Notes: generated by a model not told the origin, from the letters alone. DNA of 64,000 nucleotides from Amycolatopsis bullii (GCF_014654205.1 NZ_BNAW01000005.1:124001-188000); one strand, 5' to 3'; shown: positions 16,998 to 25,940, counted from the first letter of the stretch. Numbers and translations: made by a program.

Positions 16998-17165
16998 CCA
17001 AGCGTGCTGGGCATGTCGTTCGCGTTCTTCTCGATGATCATCCCGCTGTACGCGATGGCGTTCTTCCTGCCGACGATCGTCAAGCAGCTCGGGCACTTCA
17101 GCACGGCGCAGATCGGCTTGCTGACCGCGATCCCCTACGTCTTCGCCGCGCTCGCGATGGGGGCT
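16998..17165 (+). pseudogene. MFS transporter fragment
   Basis: One frame reads SVLGMSFAFFSMIIPLYAMA, then FFLPTIVKQLGHFSTAQIGLL and TAIPYVFAALAMG. This is a segment covering about two helices of an anion:cation symporter-type MFS permease (phthalate/tartrate transporter family). There is no N-terminus, and the frame continues after 17165 into unrelated sequence. It is the only recognisable remnant between the operator at 16829 and the kinase gene ending at 17257. Confidence 0.75.
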
Positions 17166-17256
17166 GCTGGCGCGCAGCTCGGATCGCCGCGGAGGCTTAC
17201 CGCGCGCACTCGATCGGCAGCCCCGGCCGAGGCGCCGGGCCACGCTGCCGCGGCCG

Positions 17257-17682
17257 TCACGGAAGCGGCCGGTTGCCGCACGTCCAGGTCATGGTCACGG
17301 TGGTGCCGGCGGCGCTGGTCTCGACCAGGGCCTGATCAGCCAGGCTGTGGATCAGGGGCAGCCCGCGGCCACCCAGGGGGCGGGCGCGGGGAACGGGCTG
17401 CCAGCGGCCGTGGTCGCGGATGGTGACGGTCACGGCGTCGCCGTCTCGGCGGGCGTGCAAGGTGAAGGTGCCCGGGCAGTCGGGATAGGCGTGAACGACG
17501 ACGTTGGCCATCGCTTCGTACACGGCGAGCAGCAGGTCCTGGACTCGGCCGGGTGGCAGACCGGCGCCGGGGGCCCAGACGGCGAGCTGGTCACGCGGCG
17601 GGGCCAGCCGGCCCGGCTCGGCGGGCACGTCCCGGCGCTGCAGATCCCGTGCGGTCGCGGTGTCGTCGGCTGAGCAGGTCAT
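17257..17682 (-). CDS. RsbW-like anti-sigma factor serine kinase
   Basis: The 141-residue GHKL ATPase domain has the N-box LLAVYEAMANVVVHAYP (about 52-68), the G1-like TIRDHGRW and the G2 region PLGGRGLPLIHSLAD. Such proteins bind a sigma factor or phosphorylate a STAS antagonist in partner switching. Its ATG overlaps the stop of the STAS-like gene by four bases (ATGA), the usual antagonist-kinase order. No sigma factor gene is nearby, so the partner must be elsewhere or not a sigma factor. Confidence 0.9.
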   Translation of the reverse strand: MTCSADDTATARDLQRRDVPAEPGRLAPPRDQLAVWAPGAGLPPGRVQDLLLAVYEAMANVVVHAYPDCPGTFTLHARRDGDAVTVTIRDHGRWQPVPRARPLGGRGLPLIHSLADQALVETSAAGTTVTMTWTCGNRPLP

Positions 17683-17939
17683 CGCGCGCGGGCTGCGGCG
17701 AGCGCGTCCGCGCAGCTGGTGAACACGGGGAGCGGCCGGTCCATCCCGGTCAGGTCGATCACGAGCACCGGAGGCCGGCGGGCGAGGGCGGCGGTGACCG
17801 CGTCGGCCGCTTGCCCGGCGGTGAGCAGATCGACATCCCCGGCCGCGGCCGGGACCAGCGCGGCTGCGGACCCCTCGTCTCGCAGGGATAGCCGCAAGGC
17901 GTCGTCGAGCTGCGTCCGGTCGGCCACGTCGTCGTTCAC
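17679..17939 (-). CDS. STAS-domain anti-sigma antagonist with internal deletion
   Basis: The reading from GTG 17939 gives 86 residues. The N-terminal half (AAAGDVDLLTAGQAADAV, then ALARRPPVLVIDLTG) is STAS-like up to the strand before the phosphorylation loop. It then jumps to MDRPLPVFTSCADALAAARA, which matches the C-terminus of such proteins. The expected loop with the phosphorylatable Ser (consensus D/FLxSAG) and the following helix, about 35-40 residues, is absent. The repeated LTG at the junction suggests recombination between short repeats. The frame is intact and coupled to the kinase gene, so a protein may be made, but it should not be phosphorylatable. Confidence 0.65.
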   Translation of the reverse strand: MNDDVADRTQLDDALRLSLRDEGSAAALVPAAAGDVDLLTAGQAADAVTAALARRPPVLVIDLTGMDRPLPVFTSCADALAAARAR

Positions 17940-18228
17940 CGGCTCATGCCCGCTCTGCTGGCCATTGACCCGGTCCTTTCCCTGCCCACACGAACACCGC
18001 GGGGCAGCCACAGGAGACGGTGACCCGGATACCTGGGCTTCGGACGAGCCAACCCACGACGTGCCTCGGCACGAAGCTCGCCGAGCAGGACCCGGGCCCG
18101 GGCTGCGTGGTGGCCGGATGGGCCGTGCGGACCAAAGCCCGATCGGACGGCTCGCGGCGCCGGGGGTCTTGCGTCCGCGCAGTGACCGGTGATGTGGTTT
18201 GGTGGAGTCCGAGTGGTCGGAGGTGGCC

Positions 18229-19443
18229 GTGGACGGTGGGGTGCTGGGACCGAGTGATGTGCTGGCGGCGGCCGAGACCGCCCCGCCCGTGGAATCGGTC
18301 GAGGTCGTCGCGCGCGACCTGGCGAAGCGGCTGGGCGCCTTCGACGTGTCCTTCCTGCTGGTCGACCTCGTCGAGGAACACCTGGTGCGGCTGACCTCGA
18401 CCGAACAGGACCCGGACGGGCGCGCCCCGGAGCCGGTCGCTCTGCCCGAAAGCGTCTACGAGAAGGTGCTGCGCACGCAGCAGCCGTCGCGGGAGCAGAT
18501 CGAGAGCGGGGTGCGGGCCGTGCTGCCGGTGACCAACCGCGGCGACTGCGTCGGTGTCCTGGAGGCGACCGTGCCCTTCTGCGACGAGGAGGTGCTGGCC
18601 CAGCTGGGGCAGGCCGCCCACGCGCTGGCCTACGTCATCGTCACCGACCGCCGTTTCACCGACCGCTACCACATCGGCCGGCGCACCACGCCGATGAGCC
18701 TGGCCGCGGAAATCCAGCACCAGCTGCTGCCCTCGGCGTCCTGCTGCGAAGCGGCCCAGTTCACGATCGCCGGCGCCCTGGTGCCCGCCGACGACATCGG
18801 TGGCGACACCTACGACTACTCCCTCGACCGCGAGACCCTGCACCTGTCGATCACCGACGCCGCCGGGCACGACGTGGCCTCGGCACTGACGGCGACCCTG
18901 CTGGTCGGCGCGCTGCGCAGGGCCCGCCGAGCCGGTCGCGACCTGGCGGAGCAGGCGCAGCAAGCCAACCAGGCCCTGCTCGACCACGGCGGCGAGGTAG
19001 CGCTGGCGACCGGCCTGCTCCTGCGCGCCGACCTGCAAACGGGGCAGGTCGAGCTGGTCAACGCCGGACACCCGTCCCCGCTGCTCCTGCGCGACGGCGT
19101 CGTGAAGCCGGTCGAGCTGGAATCGGATCTGCTCTTCGGGATCCGGCCGTACCCGTACCGGGTGCAACGGCTGGACCTGCGCCCCGGCGACCGGCTCGTG
19201 CTGCTCACCGACGGCATGTTCGAACGCGACGCCGCCGGCGCCGACCTGCCCGCCCTGATCCGCCAGACCGCCGGACTGCACACCCGAGAGCTGGTGCGGG
19301 CCGCGACCGCGGCGGTGGCGCACGCGTGCCGAGGTCACCTGCAGGACGACGCCACCGTGCTGTGCCTGGACTGGCACGGAACCGAGCGCACCGAACGCCA
19401 AGCCGACAACGGCGCCGACATGGACACCGCCTCGCCCGAATAG
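18229..19443 (+). CDS. SpoIIE-type PP2C serine phosphatase
   Basis: About 404 residues: an N-terminal GAF-like sensing part (about 20-140) and a C-terminal PP2C/SpoIIE domain. The domain has the metal-binding signatures ADDIGGDTYDY, HLSITDAAGHDVASALTA, VNAGHPSPLLL, LLTDGMFE and DDATVLCLD. It should dephosphorylate a STAS antagonist and release a sigma factor. GTG 18229 has GGAGG 5 nt upstream; TTG 18199 and GTG 18202 upstream in frame are alternatives. It diverges from the kinase/STAS pair and converges with the second phosphatase, so phosphatases and kinases of this block lie back to back. Confidence 0.9.
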   Translation: MDGGVLGPSDVLAAAETAPPVESVEVVARDLAKRLGAFDVSFLLVDLVEEHLVRLTSTEQDPDGRAPEPVALPESVYEKVLRTQQPSREQIESGVRAVLPVTNRGDCVGVLEATVPFCDEEVLAQLGQAAHALAYVIVTDRRFTDRYHIGRRTTPMSLAAEIQHQLLPSASCCEAAQFTIAGALVPADDIGGDTYDYSLDRETLHLSITDAAGHDVASALTATLLVGALRRARRAGRDLAEQAQQANQALLDHGGEVALATGLLLRADLQTGQVELVNAGHPSPLLLRDGVVKPVELESDLLFGIRPYPYRVQRLDLRPGDRLVLLTDGMFERDAAGADLPALIRQTAGLHTRELVRAATAAVAHACRGHLQDDATVLCLDWHGTERTERQADNGADMDTASPE

Positions 19444-19530
19444 CGTCTCGGACCACTGAACGCGAGATCTGCCGCGACCACCGGCGGCGGGAGGACCAGT
19501 CCGTCGCTCGGGCGCAGGGTGACCAGCCGG

Positions 19531-21291
19531 TCAGGCGGTGTCGTCCTCGCCGTGGGCGCGGTCTGCGGTTGCGCCGGGAAGGGTCCAGGTCAGGGTGACG
19601 GTGGTGCCGTTGTCCCGGTGGATGGTCGAGGTGTGGTCGGCCAGGGCGTCGATCAGCAGATGGCCGCGCCCTCGCAGCGTGTCGGTGACGTCCGGGGCCT
19701 TCCAGGTGCCGTAGTCGGTGACGGTGACCGTCACCTCGCCGCGGTGACGTTCGCCGTGCACCTCCAGGGCGCGGGGCCGGGGCTGGTCGCGGTAGGCGTG
19801 TTCGACGGAGTTGGACATGGCCTCGTAGCTGGCCAGGACCAGGTCTTCGTGGCGCTCGGCGCTCATGCCGAGGCCTGCCGCCCACCGGGTCAGGCCGCTG
19901 CGCAGCCCGGCGAGCTGGTCGACGGTGGCGTCGGCGCGTTGGTGGAATTCGGCCGCCGGGGGGGCGATGTGCCGGTGGACGTGGATGAGTGCGATGTCGT
20001 CGTCGTGGCGGCCGAGGGTGAGCTCGGAGATCAGCTCGTCCCACGCGGTCTCCAGGTCGGCCGCATCGAATACGCGGGTGATCCCGTCCAGCAGCCATTC
20101 GATGCCGATGGTCAGGTCCCGGGTGCGGCTTTCGACCAGGCCGTCGGTGTAGAGCACCAGGTCCATCCCGGGCGGGAAGGGCGTCGTCCGTTCGGGGAAC
20201 TCGGCGCCCACGCCCAGCGGTGGGGCCAGCGCTTCCCCGATCTGCTGGGTTTCGCCTTGCGGCTTGATGAGGATGGCCGGGAGGTGGCCGGCGTTGGCGT
20301 AGGTGAGGATGCGCTGCCCGGGATCGTGCACGGCGTAGAAGCACGTGACGAAGCCGGCATCGGCCAGTCCGGCGGTCAGCTGGGAGACGTTGCGCAGCAC
20401 CTCGGACGGAGGCAGTTCGAGCAGGGCGTAGGACCGGATGGCGGTGCGGATCTGGCCCATGATGGTCGCGGCGGTGACTCCGTGGCCGACGACATCACCG
20501 ATGACGAAGGCGGTGGCTCCGGAGGTGAGCGGGATGACGTCGTACCAGTCGCCGCCGATCTTGCTGCCGGTCGCCGCCGGCAGGTACCGCGTCACCACGT
20601 CCGCTCCGGCGACCTCGGGAACGTCCGGCAGCATGCTGCGGGACAACTCGGTGACCAGGGTGCGTTCGCGCTCGTACAGCCGCGCGTTGTCCATGGCGAC
20701 GGCGGCGTAGCGGGCGATGCCTTCGGCGAGGAACTCGTGGCGGTCGGTGAACCGATCCGGCTGCGGGTGGCCGAAGAAGAAGCCGCCCAGTACCTCTTCG
20801 GTCGTCGGGCTGGTCACCGGGACGGCGAGGTAGCTGCGCACCGGCAGGTGACCTTCGGGCAGCCCGTAGTAGGGCGCGTTTCGGCCGAAGCGGGCGTCCT
20901 GGGTGATGTCGGCACTGCGGAAGGTGCCGACACCGTCGAACGTGGGAGCGAAGACCGCGTTGTTGCGGGGCATCGGAAACCGGGCGAACGCCTCCCGCGG
21001 CACCCCGGAGATCGTGTACAGGGTGTAGGACTCGCCCAGTTCGTCGACCAGGTTGTAGAAGAACGCGCCGAACGCGGCACCGGTCGCTTTCGTGGCCGCG
21101 TCGGTCGCGTCCTGCACCATCCGGCCGAGGTCGAGCTGCGCGGTCAGTTCGCGTCCCACCGAGTGCATCAGGTCCAAGACGGCCGCTTCGGCCTGCAGTT
21201 CCCGGATCAGCTCGGCGACCGGGCCGGTCACCATGGCGGCGCCCTCCACGAGGGTCCGATGGCGGTGGCCGACCGGAGCGGTGGCGAACAT
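19531..21291 (-). CDS. GAF-PP2C phosphatase-RsbW kinase fusion protein
   Basis: A 586-residue regulator of partner switching. It has a GAF sensory domain (about 35-200), a SpoIIE/PP2C domain (about 215-435, with [50 protein letters not shown] and DDDIALIHV) and a C-terminal GHKL kinase (about 450-575, with [18 protein letters not shown] and [14 protein letters not shown]). One polypeptide thus carries opposing phosphatase and kinase activities. ATG 21291 overlaps the stop of the 82-residue gene by one base (TGATG), which decides the start; GTG 21297 and ATG 21234 are alternatives. It is the last gene of the STAS-82aa-phosphatase operon. Confidence 0.92.
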   Translation of the reverse strand: MFATAPVGHRHRTLVEGAAMVTGPVAELIRELQAEAAVLDLMHSVGRELTAQLDLGRMVQDATDAATKATGAAFGAFFYNLVDELGESYTLYTISGVPREAFARFPMPRNNAVFAPTFDGVGTFRSADITQDARFGRNAPYYGLPEGHLPVRSYLAVPVTSPTTEEVLGGFFFGHPQPDRFTDRHEFLAEGIARYAAVAMDNARLYERERTLVTELSRSMLPDVPEVAGADVVTRYLPAATGSKIGGDWYDVIPLTSGATAFVIGDVVGHGVTAATIMGQIRTAIRSYALLELPPSEVLRNVSQLTAGLADAGFVTCFYAVHDPGQRILTYANAGHLPAILIKPQGETQQIGEALAPPLGVGAEFPERTTPFPPGMDLVLYTDGLVESRTRDLTIGIEWLLDGITRVFDAADLETAWDELISELTLGRHDDDIALIHVHRHIAPPAAEFHQRADATVDQLAGLRSGLTRWAAGLGMSAERHEDLVLASYEAMSNSVEHAYRDQPRPRALEVHGERHRGEVTVTVTDYGTWKAPDVTDTLRGRGHLLIDALADHTSTIHRDNGTTVTLTWTLPGATADRAHGEDDTA

Positions 21292-21539
21292 CAGCACACT
21301 TGCCCACGGCTGACGACGCCCACCGCCGCGGACACCGTCACACCGGGCAGCAGGTCGTCCAGCACCGCACGGCCGGGAACGACAACGGCCGGATCCCGGT
21401 CCGGGTCGCCTTCGACCAGACGATGCAGCCGAGTGCCGTCCAGCTGCTGGATCTCGACGTCGACCCGGTCGCCGTCGCGGTCGACGAAAGCGCCGCGCAA
21501 CGCGTCGACCAGGTCATCGAATCCACTGTGGCCGGTCAC
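21291..21539 (-). CDS. Unknown 82-residue protein in partner-switching operon
   Basis: The small acidic protein begins [18 protein letters not shown], continues with [20 protein letters not shown], and ends [22 protein letters not shown]. It starts at GTG 21539 inside a GTGA overlap with the STAS stop, and its own stop overlaps the phosphatase start (TGATG). Two coupled junctions and consistent codon use argue that it is a real gene. It has no signal peptide or membrane segment and I recognise no domain. By position it may link or tune the STAS protein and the fusion phosphatase/kinase. Confidence 0.75.
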   Translation of the reverse strand: MTGHSGFDDLVDALRGAFVDRDGDRVDVEIQQLDGTRLHRLVEGDPDRDPAVVVPGRAVLDDLLPGVTVSAAVGVVSRGQVC

Positions 21540-21922
21540 ACGCGATCCAGTGCGGCCTCGAGCGTGGGAACGATGACCAGTTCGTCGGTCAGTCGCGTGA
21601 GCTCGAGCGGCCGCAGCGTGATCCGTCCCGTGGCCACGATCCGTACGGTCATCGACGTGCTGAGGCGGTGAGCCCGCACCAGTTCCGCCATTCCCGCCGA
21701 TGCCAGGAAGTCGACCTCGGTCAAGTCGATGACCAAGACCGAGCCGGCCAGCCGCTGCGCACGGTCGACGAGCTGACGGACCTTCGGCGCCAGCGTGAGG
21801 TCGAGAGCTCCGGTCACCCGCAGGACGAGCGCGTCGCCCAGCGTCTCGAGCTCCACTCCGTTCGCCTCGCCACCGGCATTCCCCGTCGGCTCCCCGGTTC
21901 CCGAACCGTTCGTCTCGAACAT
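21536..21922 (-). CDS. STAS-domain anti-sigma factor antagonist
   Basis: The 128-residue protein is a SpoIIAA/RsbV-like STAS domain: LVLRVTGALDLTLAPKVRQL, VLVIDLTEVDFLASAGMAEL and a C-terminal helix ending [10 protein letters not shown]. The Ser in FLASAGM (about residue 80) is the expected phosphorylation site for an RsbW-type kinase. ATG 21922 is chosen; the frame extends upstream but without a better ribosome site. First gene of an overlapping three-gene operon with the 82-residue protein and the GAF-PP2C-kinase protein, its probable kinase and phosphatase. Confidence 0.92.
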   Translation of the reverse strand: MFETNGSGTGEPTGNAGGEANGVELETLGDALVLRVTGALDLTLAPKVRQLVDRAQRLAGSVLVIDLTEVDFLASAGMAELVRAHRLSTSMTVRIVATGRITLRPLELTRLTDELVIVPTLEAALDRV

Positions 21923-22013
21923 GCTGCAATTTTGCCTCGACCCGGCGGCACGTGCAGAGCAGACCGGAAGTGGCCGGTGTCCGGACAGGGAGCCGGCGCA
22001 ATGGCGAGCCACT

Positions 22014-23063
22014 TCAGCGCGCGGGGGCACTCTGCTCGCGGAGTGGTGTGCTGACGTCGTGCAGGTGCTGCAGGACGAAGGAGTAGGTCTTCAGCAGTCC
22101 GCATTGGGCGTAGTCGATCCCGCGGTCGGCGCAGAACTGCCGCACCAGGGGTTGCGCACGGCGCAGGTTGGCGCGCGGCATGCTGGGGAACAGGTGGTGC
22201 TCGATCTGGTGGTTGAGCCCGCCGAGCGTGAAGTCGACCCACCGCCCGCCGCGGATGTTGCGGCTGGTGAGCACCTGCTTGCGCAGGAAGTCGAGCTTCT
22301 TCCGGTCGGTGAAGGTGGGCATGCCTTTGTGGCCCGGTGCGAACGAGCATCCCATGTAGACGCCCCACAGTCCTTGGTGCACGGCGATGAACGCGACCGC
22401 CACCGGCGGAGACAGCACCACGAACACCGCGCCGAGGTAGATCCCGAAGTGCGCAGTTAGCAACGCCGCTTCCGGCCACCGGGCCTTGACGTCGCCGCGC
22501 CACACCGCGCGGATGCCGGCCGCATGCAGGCTCACCCCTTCCAGGAGCAGCAACGGGAAGAACAGCACCGCCTGGTGCTTCGACGTCCAGCGCACGAACC
22601 CGCTCTTCTCCGCCGACTGCCCCCGGGTGAAGGCCAGCAGCGGGATGTCGATGTCGGGATCGTCGCCTTCGTGGTTCGGATTGGCGTGGTGCCGGCTGTG
22701 CTTGCCCATCCACCAGCCGTAGCTCATGCCGACGACGGCGCCGAAGGCGTAGCCGGCGCGGTCGTTCGCCCGTCCGCTGCGGAAGATCTGGTTGTGCCCC
22801 GCGTCGTGGCCGAGAAACGCCACCTGAGCGAACGGCACCGCGAAGAACACCGCCGTAGCCAGCTGCCACCACGAATCGCCCAGCACCGCGAACACCACGC
22901 ACCCGACCACCAGCGCGAGCAGCGTGAGACCGATTTTCACCGCGTAGTAACCGTAACGACGGTCGAGCAAACCCTCAGTCCGCACGACGCGCATCAGATC
23001 GCCGAAGTCGTTGCGCGACGTCGCGCGGGCGCCTACGTCGAGGTTCACCGGAGACGTGACCAT
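22014..23063 (-). CDS. Fatty acid desaturase, membrane di-iron
   Basis: The 349-residue integral membrane enzyme has the three His boxes of acyl-lipid desaturases: HDAGH (about 86-90), HSRHH (about 122-126) and HQIEHH near 290. Hydrophobic pairs flank the boxes. The HxxHH third box starting with Gln (QxxHH) is typical of front-end (delta-5/6-like) desaturases, but there is no fused cytochrome b5 domain, as usual in bacteria. It introduces a double bond into membrane acyl chains and needs an external electron donor. ATG 23063 has AGGGG just upstream. It stands alone on this strand. Confidence 0.95.
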   Translation of the reverse strand: MVTSPVNLDVGARATSRNDFGDLMRVVRTEGLLDRRYGYYAVKIGLTLLALVVGCVVFAVLGDSWWQLATAVFFAVPFAQVAFLGHDAGHNQIFRSGRANDRAGYAFGAVVGMSYGWWMGKHSRHHANPNHEGDDPDIDIPLLAFTRGQSAEKSGFVRWTSKHQAVLFFPLLLLEGVSLHAAGIRAVWRGDVKARWPEAALLTAHFGIYLGAVFVVLSPPVAVAFIAVHQGLWGVYMGCSFAPGHKGMPTFTDRKKLDFLRKQVLTSRNIRGGRWVDFTLGGLNHQIEHHLFPSMPRANLRRAQPLVRQFCADRGIDYAQCGLLKTYSFVLQHLHDVSTPLREQSAPAR

Positions 23064-23246
23064 CAAGCCCCTTTCCCCATCCTGCGCCGCCGGGAGTCGG
23101 GGCGACCTCTCATCCCTGCCCGCCCCAGATTCCCCGCACCGCCTGGGCTAAACCAGACCGGACTGAGAAACAAGCTGGGCTGGTCACCGCGGAGGGCTTG
23201 CGCGTTTGCCCGAAGAGCCGCGCGCACTCCGGACCATGCGACGTCC

Positions 23247-23735
23247 TCACGCGTTCCTCGCGACGAACGCCCGCAGGCCGGCCTCACGCCGGAAAGGCTC
23301 CAAGGTTTGCCGCTGGCTCGCGGCGCGGGTGAGCAGCTCGTCGAAGTCCGTGCCCGGCAGCCGTTCCCGCAACCCGGCCAGCTCACCCAGCGTGTGCCAC
23401 AAGATCTTCTTGCCCTCGATGCCCATCGCGAGCCCCTCCAGCTCCACGAACCGGCTCAGCGGCGAGTACGACACCCACCGGCCGTTGTGCTTGAGCCGCC
23501 CGATCCGCTCGGCGGCCGCCGCCAGGACGACCTTGGCCGGGTTGGGCCGGACCCCGAGGGTGCGCATGATGGCCTCGAACGTGCGCACGTCTTCCGCGAT
23601 CCCGTCCGCGACCCGCGCCAGCGCCTCGCCCAGCTCGGTGCCCTTGTTGTTGTCGCGCGCGCGGCGCGCGAGAGCCCGCCAGGTGACGCCGAGGGCGAGC
23701 TGGTCGCGCAGGTAGACGGCCAGGTAGTCGGTCAT
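23247..23735 (-). CDS. Conserved actinobacterial protein of unknown function
   Basis: The 162-residue, mostly helical soluble protein has these landmarks: MTDYLAVYLRDQLALGVTWR, a basic helix LARRARDNNKGTELGEALAR, then ERIGRLKHNGRWVSYSPLSRF and VELEGLAMGIEGKKILWHTL. The fold is likely four to five helices (ferritin-like length), but no metal-ligand pattern is clear. I have seen similar uncharacterised proteins in actinomycetes and know no assigned role. GGAG lies 4 nt before ATG 23735. Confidence 0.85.
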   Translation of the reverse strand: MTDYLAVYLRDQLALGVTWRALARRARDNNKGTELGEALARVADGIAEDVRTFEAIMRTLGVRPNPAKVVLAAAAERIGRLKHNGRWVSYSPLSRFVELEGLAMGIEGKKILWHTLGELAGLRERLPGTDFDELLTRAASQRQTLEPFRREAGLRAFVARNA

Positions 23736-23910
23736 CGCGCTCCGCCTTCGTTCGCGGGCCGCCGTCGGGATGCCCCGGCGCCCTGGACGTGGGACAGGTG
23801 GCCGCCGAGCGCTCCACCGTGTCCGCCATGAGCCCCGGCTACCCGCGCAGCCACCGGTCAATCCCGGTCGACGACGGTGCGCGGGCCGCCCACCGGGCAC
23901 CGCCGCCGCG

Positions 23911-24303
23911 TCACAACGTGCTCACCAGGGTCACGGCGAGCGCGACCCCGAACAGGTAGGTGCCGGACGCACCGGCCACGCGCAGCGGGGTGGCCTCGGC
24001 CACGGTCCGCGTCCTCAGCATCCCGACGGCGTGCGCCAGCCGCGCGAGCGTCGCCCCCACGACGAAGACGAGCGTCCACGACGGCGCCCGGGCCGCGTCG
24101 AGGACGAACAGGACGAGCAGGGTCGGGATGTACTCGATGGCGTTGCCGTGGGCGCGGATCGCCTTGTACAGCGGGTCGGCCGGGTCGCTCGGGGCGAAGG
24201 GGGCGCCGGTCTTGGCGCCCGCCACCCGCAGCCGGGTGACGTTCCCGCCGAGGACGAACACCAGTGCCGCGAGGACGGCGGCGCAGATCAGGGCCAGGGT
24301 CAT
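23911..24303 (-). CDS. MAPEG family membrane protein
   Basis: The 130-residue protein has four transmembrane helices. It shows the MAPEG core: NVTRLRVAGAKTGAPFAP after helix 1, then RAHGNAIEYIPTLLVLF and ARLAHAVGMLRTRT. MAPEG proteins (membrane-associated proteins in eicosanoid and glutathione metabolism) include microsomal glutathione transferases; bacterial members are mostly uncharacterised. The strong GGAGACCGCC precedes ATG 24303. It lies 46 nt downstream of the glutamate-cysteine-ligase-like gene on the same strand, a suggestive pairing because MAPEG enzymes use thiol cofactors. Confidence 0.88.
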   Translation of the reverse strand: MTLALICAAVLAALVFVLGGNVTRLRVAGAKTGAPFAPSDPADPLYKAIRAHGNAIEYIPTLLVLFVLDAARAPSWTLVFVVGATLARLAHAVGMLRTRTVAEATPLRVAGASGTYLFGVALAVTLVSTL

Positions 24304-24349
24304 GGCGGTCTCCGTTTCGTGAGGCGTGTTCCGTGAGGTGAGGAATGGA

Positions 24350-25402
24350 CTACCGCGGCAGGAAGCCGCGGGGCATGCGACGACGGCCTGCCGCCGCGAT
24401 GCCGAGCAGGGCATCGGTTTCGGGCACCCGGCCCCGGGCGGCCAGCGACCACAGCTCCGGCATCCGCCCGATGCCCGGCAGGAGCAGCTCCAGCGCCGCC
24501 CGGCGGGCGGCAGGCTCGAGCAGCAGGACGGCCAGCGTCGTCACCGCGGTCGCGATGCGCTCGGGCGGCTGGGCGTCCAGGTAGCGCACCTCGAGGTAGC
24601 CGCCGCGCGGACGGACCGGCGGGAACAGCGTGCTCAGGTGGTAGGCACCCGCCGCCGCTTCCGGGATCGGCAGGCGCGCGGCGGCCGAGGCGAACGCGGT
24701 GTACGCGCCGACCGGGTCCGCCGGGTCGAGGTGGCGGCCGTCGTAGCCGGTCCGCGACGGGTCGATCCCCTGCCAGATCCGGGTGCGCGCGCCGGGCATC
24801 CCCGCGCTCGCGCCGTCCAGCCGGGGCGAGTTGGCGAACGCGGCCGTCAGGGCCGGTCCGGCCAGGTTGGCCACGAGCCACTGCTCCCGCCCGGCGGCCC
24901 CGCGCTGCAGGTCCACGGCCACCTGCAGCGACGCGGTCAGCCGCATCATCCGCCTGCCGTCCGGGCCGGCCCGGTCGAACTGCCGTTGCATCGCCAGGTA
25001 GCGGGCGGTGGTCAGCCGCAACGGCACCTGCGCGCAGCAGCGGTCCGGATCGGTCCCGCTCGCGGTCAGCGTCACCCCGGCGGACGCGGCCAGCGCGGCG
25101 GCGTGCGCCAGCAGCTCGCGCAACGCGCCCACCAGGTCCGCCACCGACGCCCGTGGCGGCGGGCTCAGCTCCAGCTGTCCGCCCGGCTCGAAGCTGGGCC
25201 TGGCCGCCTCGGTGAACCGCCGGTCGAACAACGCGGCCAGCACCCGCGGCGGCACCGCCGAACCGTCCGGGAACGCGGGAATCAGCTCCGCCTCGGCTCC
25301 GACGCGCCACCCGCGGCCCGGCCGGAACATCCGCCGCACGACGTCGTCCAAGGGCTCAGCCGCACGACGCGGCCGGTCGGCGACACTCCGGTGGCCCGGC
25401 AT
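24350..25402 (-). CDS. Glutamate-cysteine ligase family 2 (EgtA-like)
   Basis: The 350-residue protein matches GCS2/EgtA, which makes gamma-glutamylcysteine from Glu, Cys and ATP (ergothioneine pathway in actinomycetes). Visible landmarks are VGAEAELIPAF (metal-binding acids), FEPGGQLELSPPP, MRLTASLQVAVDL, FANSPRLDG and TRIWQGIDPSRTG. At 350 residues it is shorter than typical EgtA (about 420). None of egtB, egtC, egtD or egtE is nearby. It may therefore serve a different gamma-glutamyl ligation. ATG 25402 is used. It precedes MAPEG and lies just downstream of the glyoxalase-fold gene (8-nt gap), so these three are probably one operon. Confidence 0.88.
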   Translation of the reverse strand: MPGHRSVADRPRRAAEPLDDVVRRMFRPGRGWRVGAEAELIPAFPDGSAVPPRVLAALFDRRFTEAARPSFEPGGQLELSPPPRASVADLVGALRELLAHAAALAASAGVTLTASGTDPDRCCAQVPLRLTTARYLAMQRQFDRAGPDGRRMMRLTASLQVAVDLQRGAAGREQWLVANLAGPALTAAFANSPRLDGASAGMPGARTRIWQGIDPSRTGYDGRHLDPADPVGAYTAFASAAARLPIPEAAAGAYHLSTLFPPVRPRGGYLEVRYLDAQPPERIATAVTTLAVLLLEPAARRAALELLLPGIGRMPELWSLAARGRVPETDALLGIAAAGRRRMPRGFLPR

Positions 25403-25410
25403 GGCGGCGC

Positions 25411-25908
25411 CTACTCGGAGGGGCGGTCGGCGAGGTAGGACGGCTCACGGCGGGCCGCCGTGGCGCGAGCGTCGTCGACCCGCCGGATCCCGGCGTCGCC
25501 GGCGTCGGTGTGGTGTTCGGTGGTGTAGAAGCGGATCTCGTGGCCGTCGGGGTCGTGCGTCTTGGGCAGGATCCAGCCGATCGTGGCGAAGTGCACCCCC
25601 GCGTGGGTCTCGCCGAGCCGGGTCAGCCGGGCGGCCAGGGCGTCGAGCGCCTCCTTGGTGGGGACACCGATCGAGAAGTAGTCGAACCCGGCGGCGGCTT
25701 CCGCGCGCTCGGGATCGAGCCGCAGCGCGAACATCGGTCCGCCGTTCGGGTGCGTCATGGTGAGGCCGGTGACCGTGCCGTGCTGGACGAACTCGGTGGT
25801 GACCCGGTACCCGAGGCGCGACTCGTACCACGCGCGGGACCGGTCGAGATCGCCGACCGGCAGCTTGAGGTGGTGAACCCCGTCGAGCAAGGGTGCGGCG
25901 GTGGTCAT
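25411..25908 (-). CDS. VOC superfamily (glyoxalase/bleomycin-resistance fold) protein
   Basis: The 165-residue protein has two beta-alpha-beta-beta-beta modules: GVHHLKLPVGDLDRSRAWYE opening, GGPMFALRLDP, DYFSIGVPTKEALDALAARL and the C-terminal PDGHEIRFYTTEHH. The metal-ligand candidates are His 13, Glu in HEIRFY and a central His. VOC enzymes include glyoxalase I, dioxygenases and fosfomycin-thiol transferases. GGAGGACGGGCC precedes ATG 25908. It is divergent from the TetR gene across a double operator, so the TetR probably controls it and the downstream GCS2 and MAPEG genes. Confidence 0.9.
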   Translation of the reverse strand: MTTAAPLLDGVHHLKLPVGDLDRSRAWYESRLGYRVTTEFVQHGTVTGLTMTHPNGGPMFALRLDPERAEAAAGFDYFSIGVPTKEALDALAARLTRLGETHAGVHFATIGWILPKTHDPDGHEIRFYTTEHHTDAGDAGIRRVDDARATAARREPSYLADRPSE

Positions 25909-25940
25909 GGCCCGTCCTCCCGGTGGAAGCGGAAAGTAAT

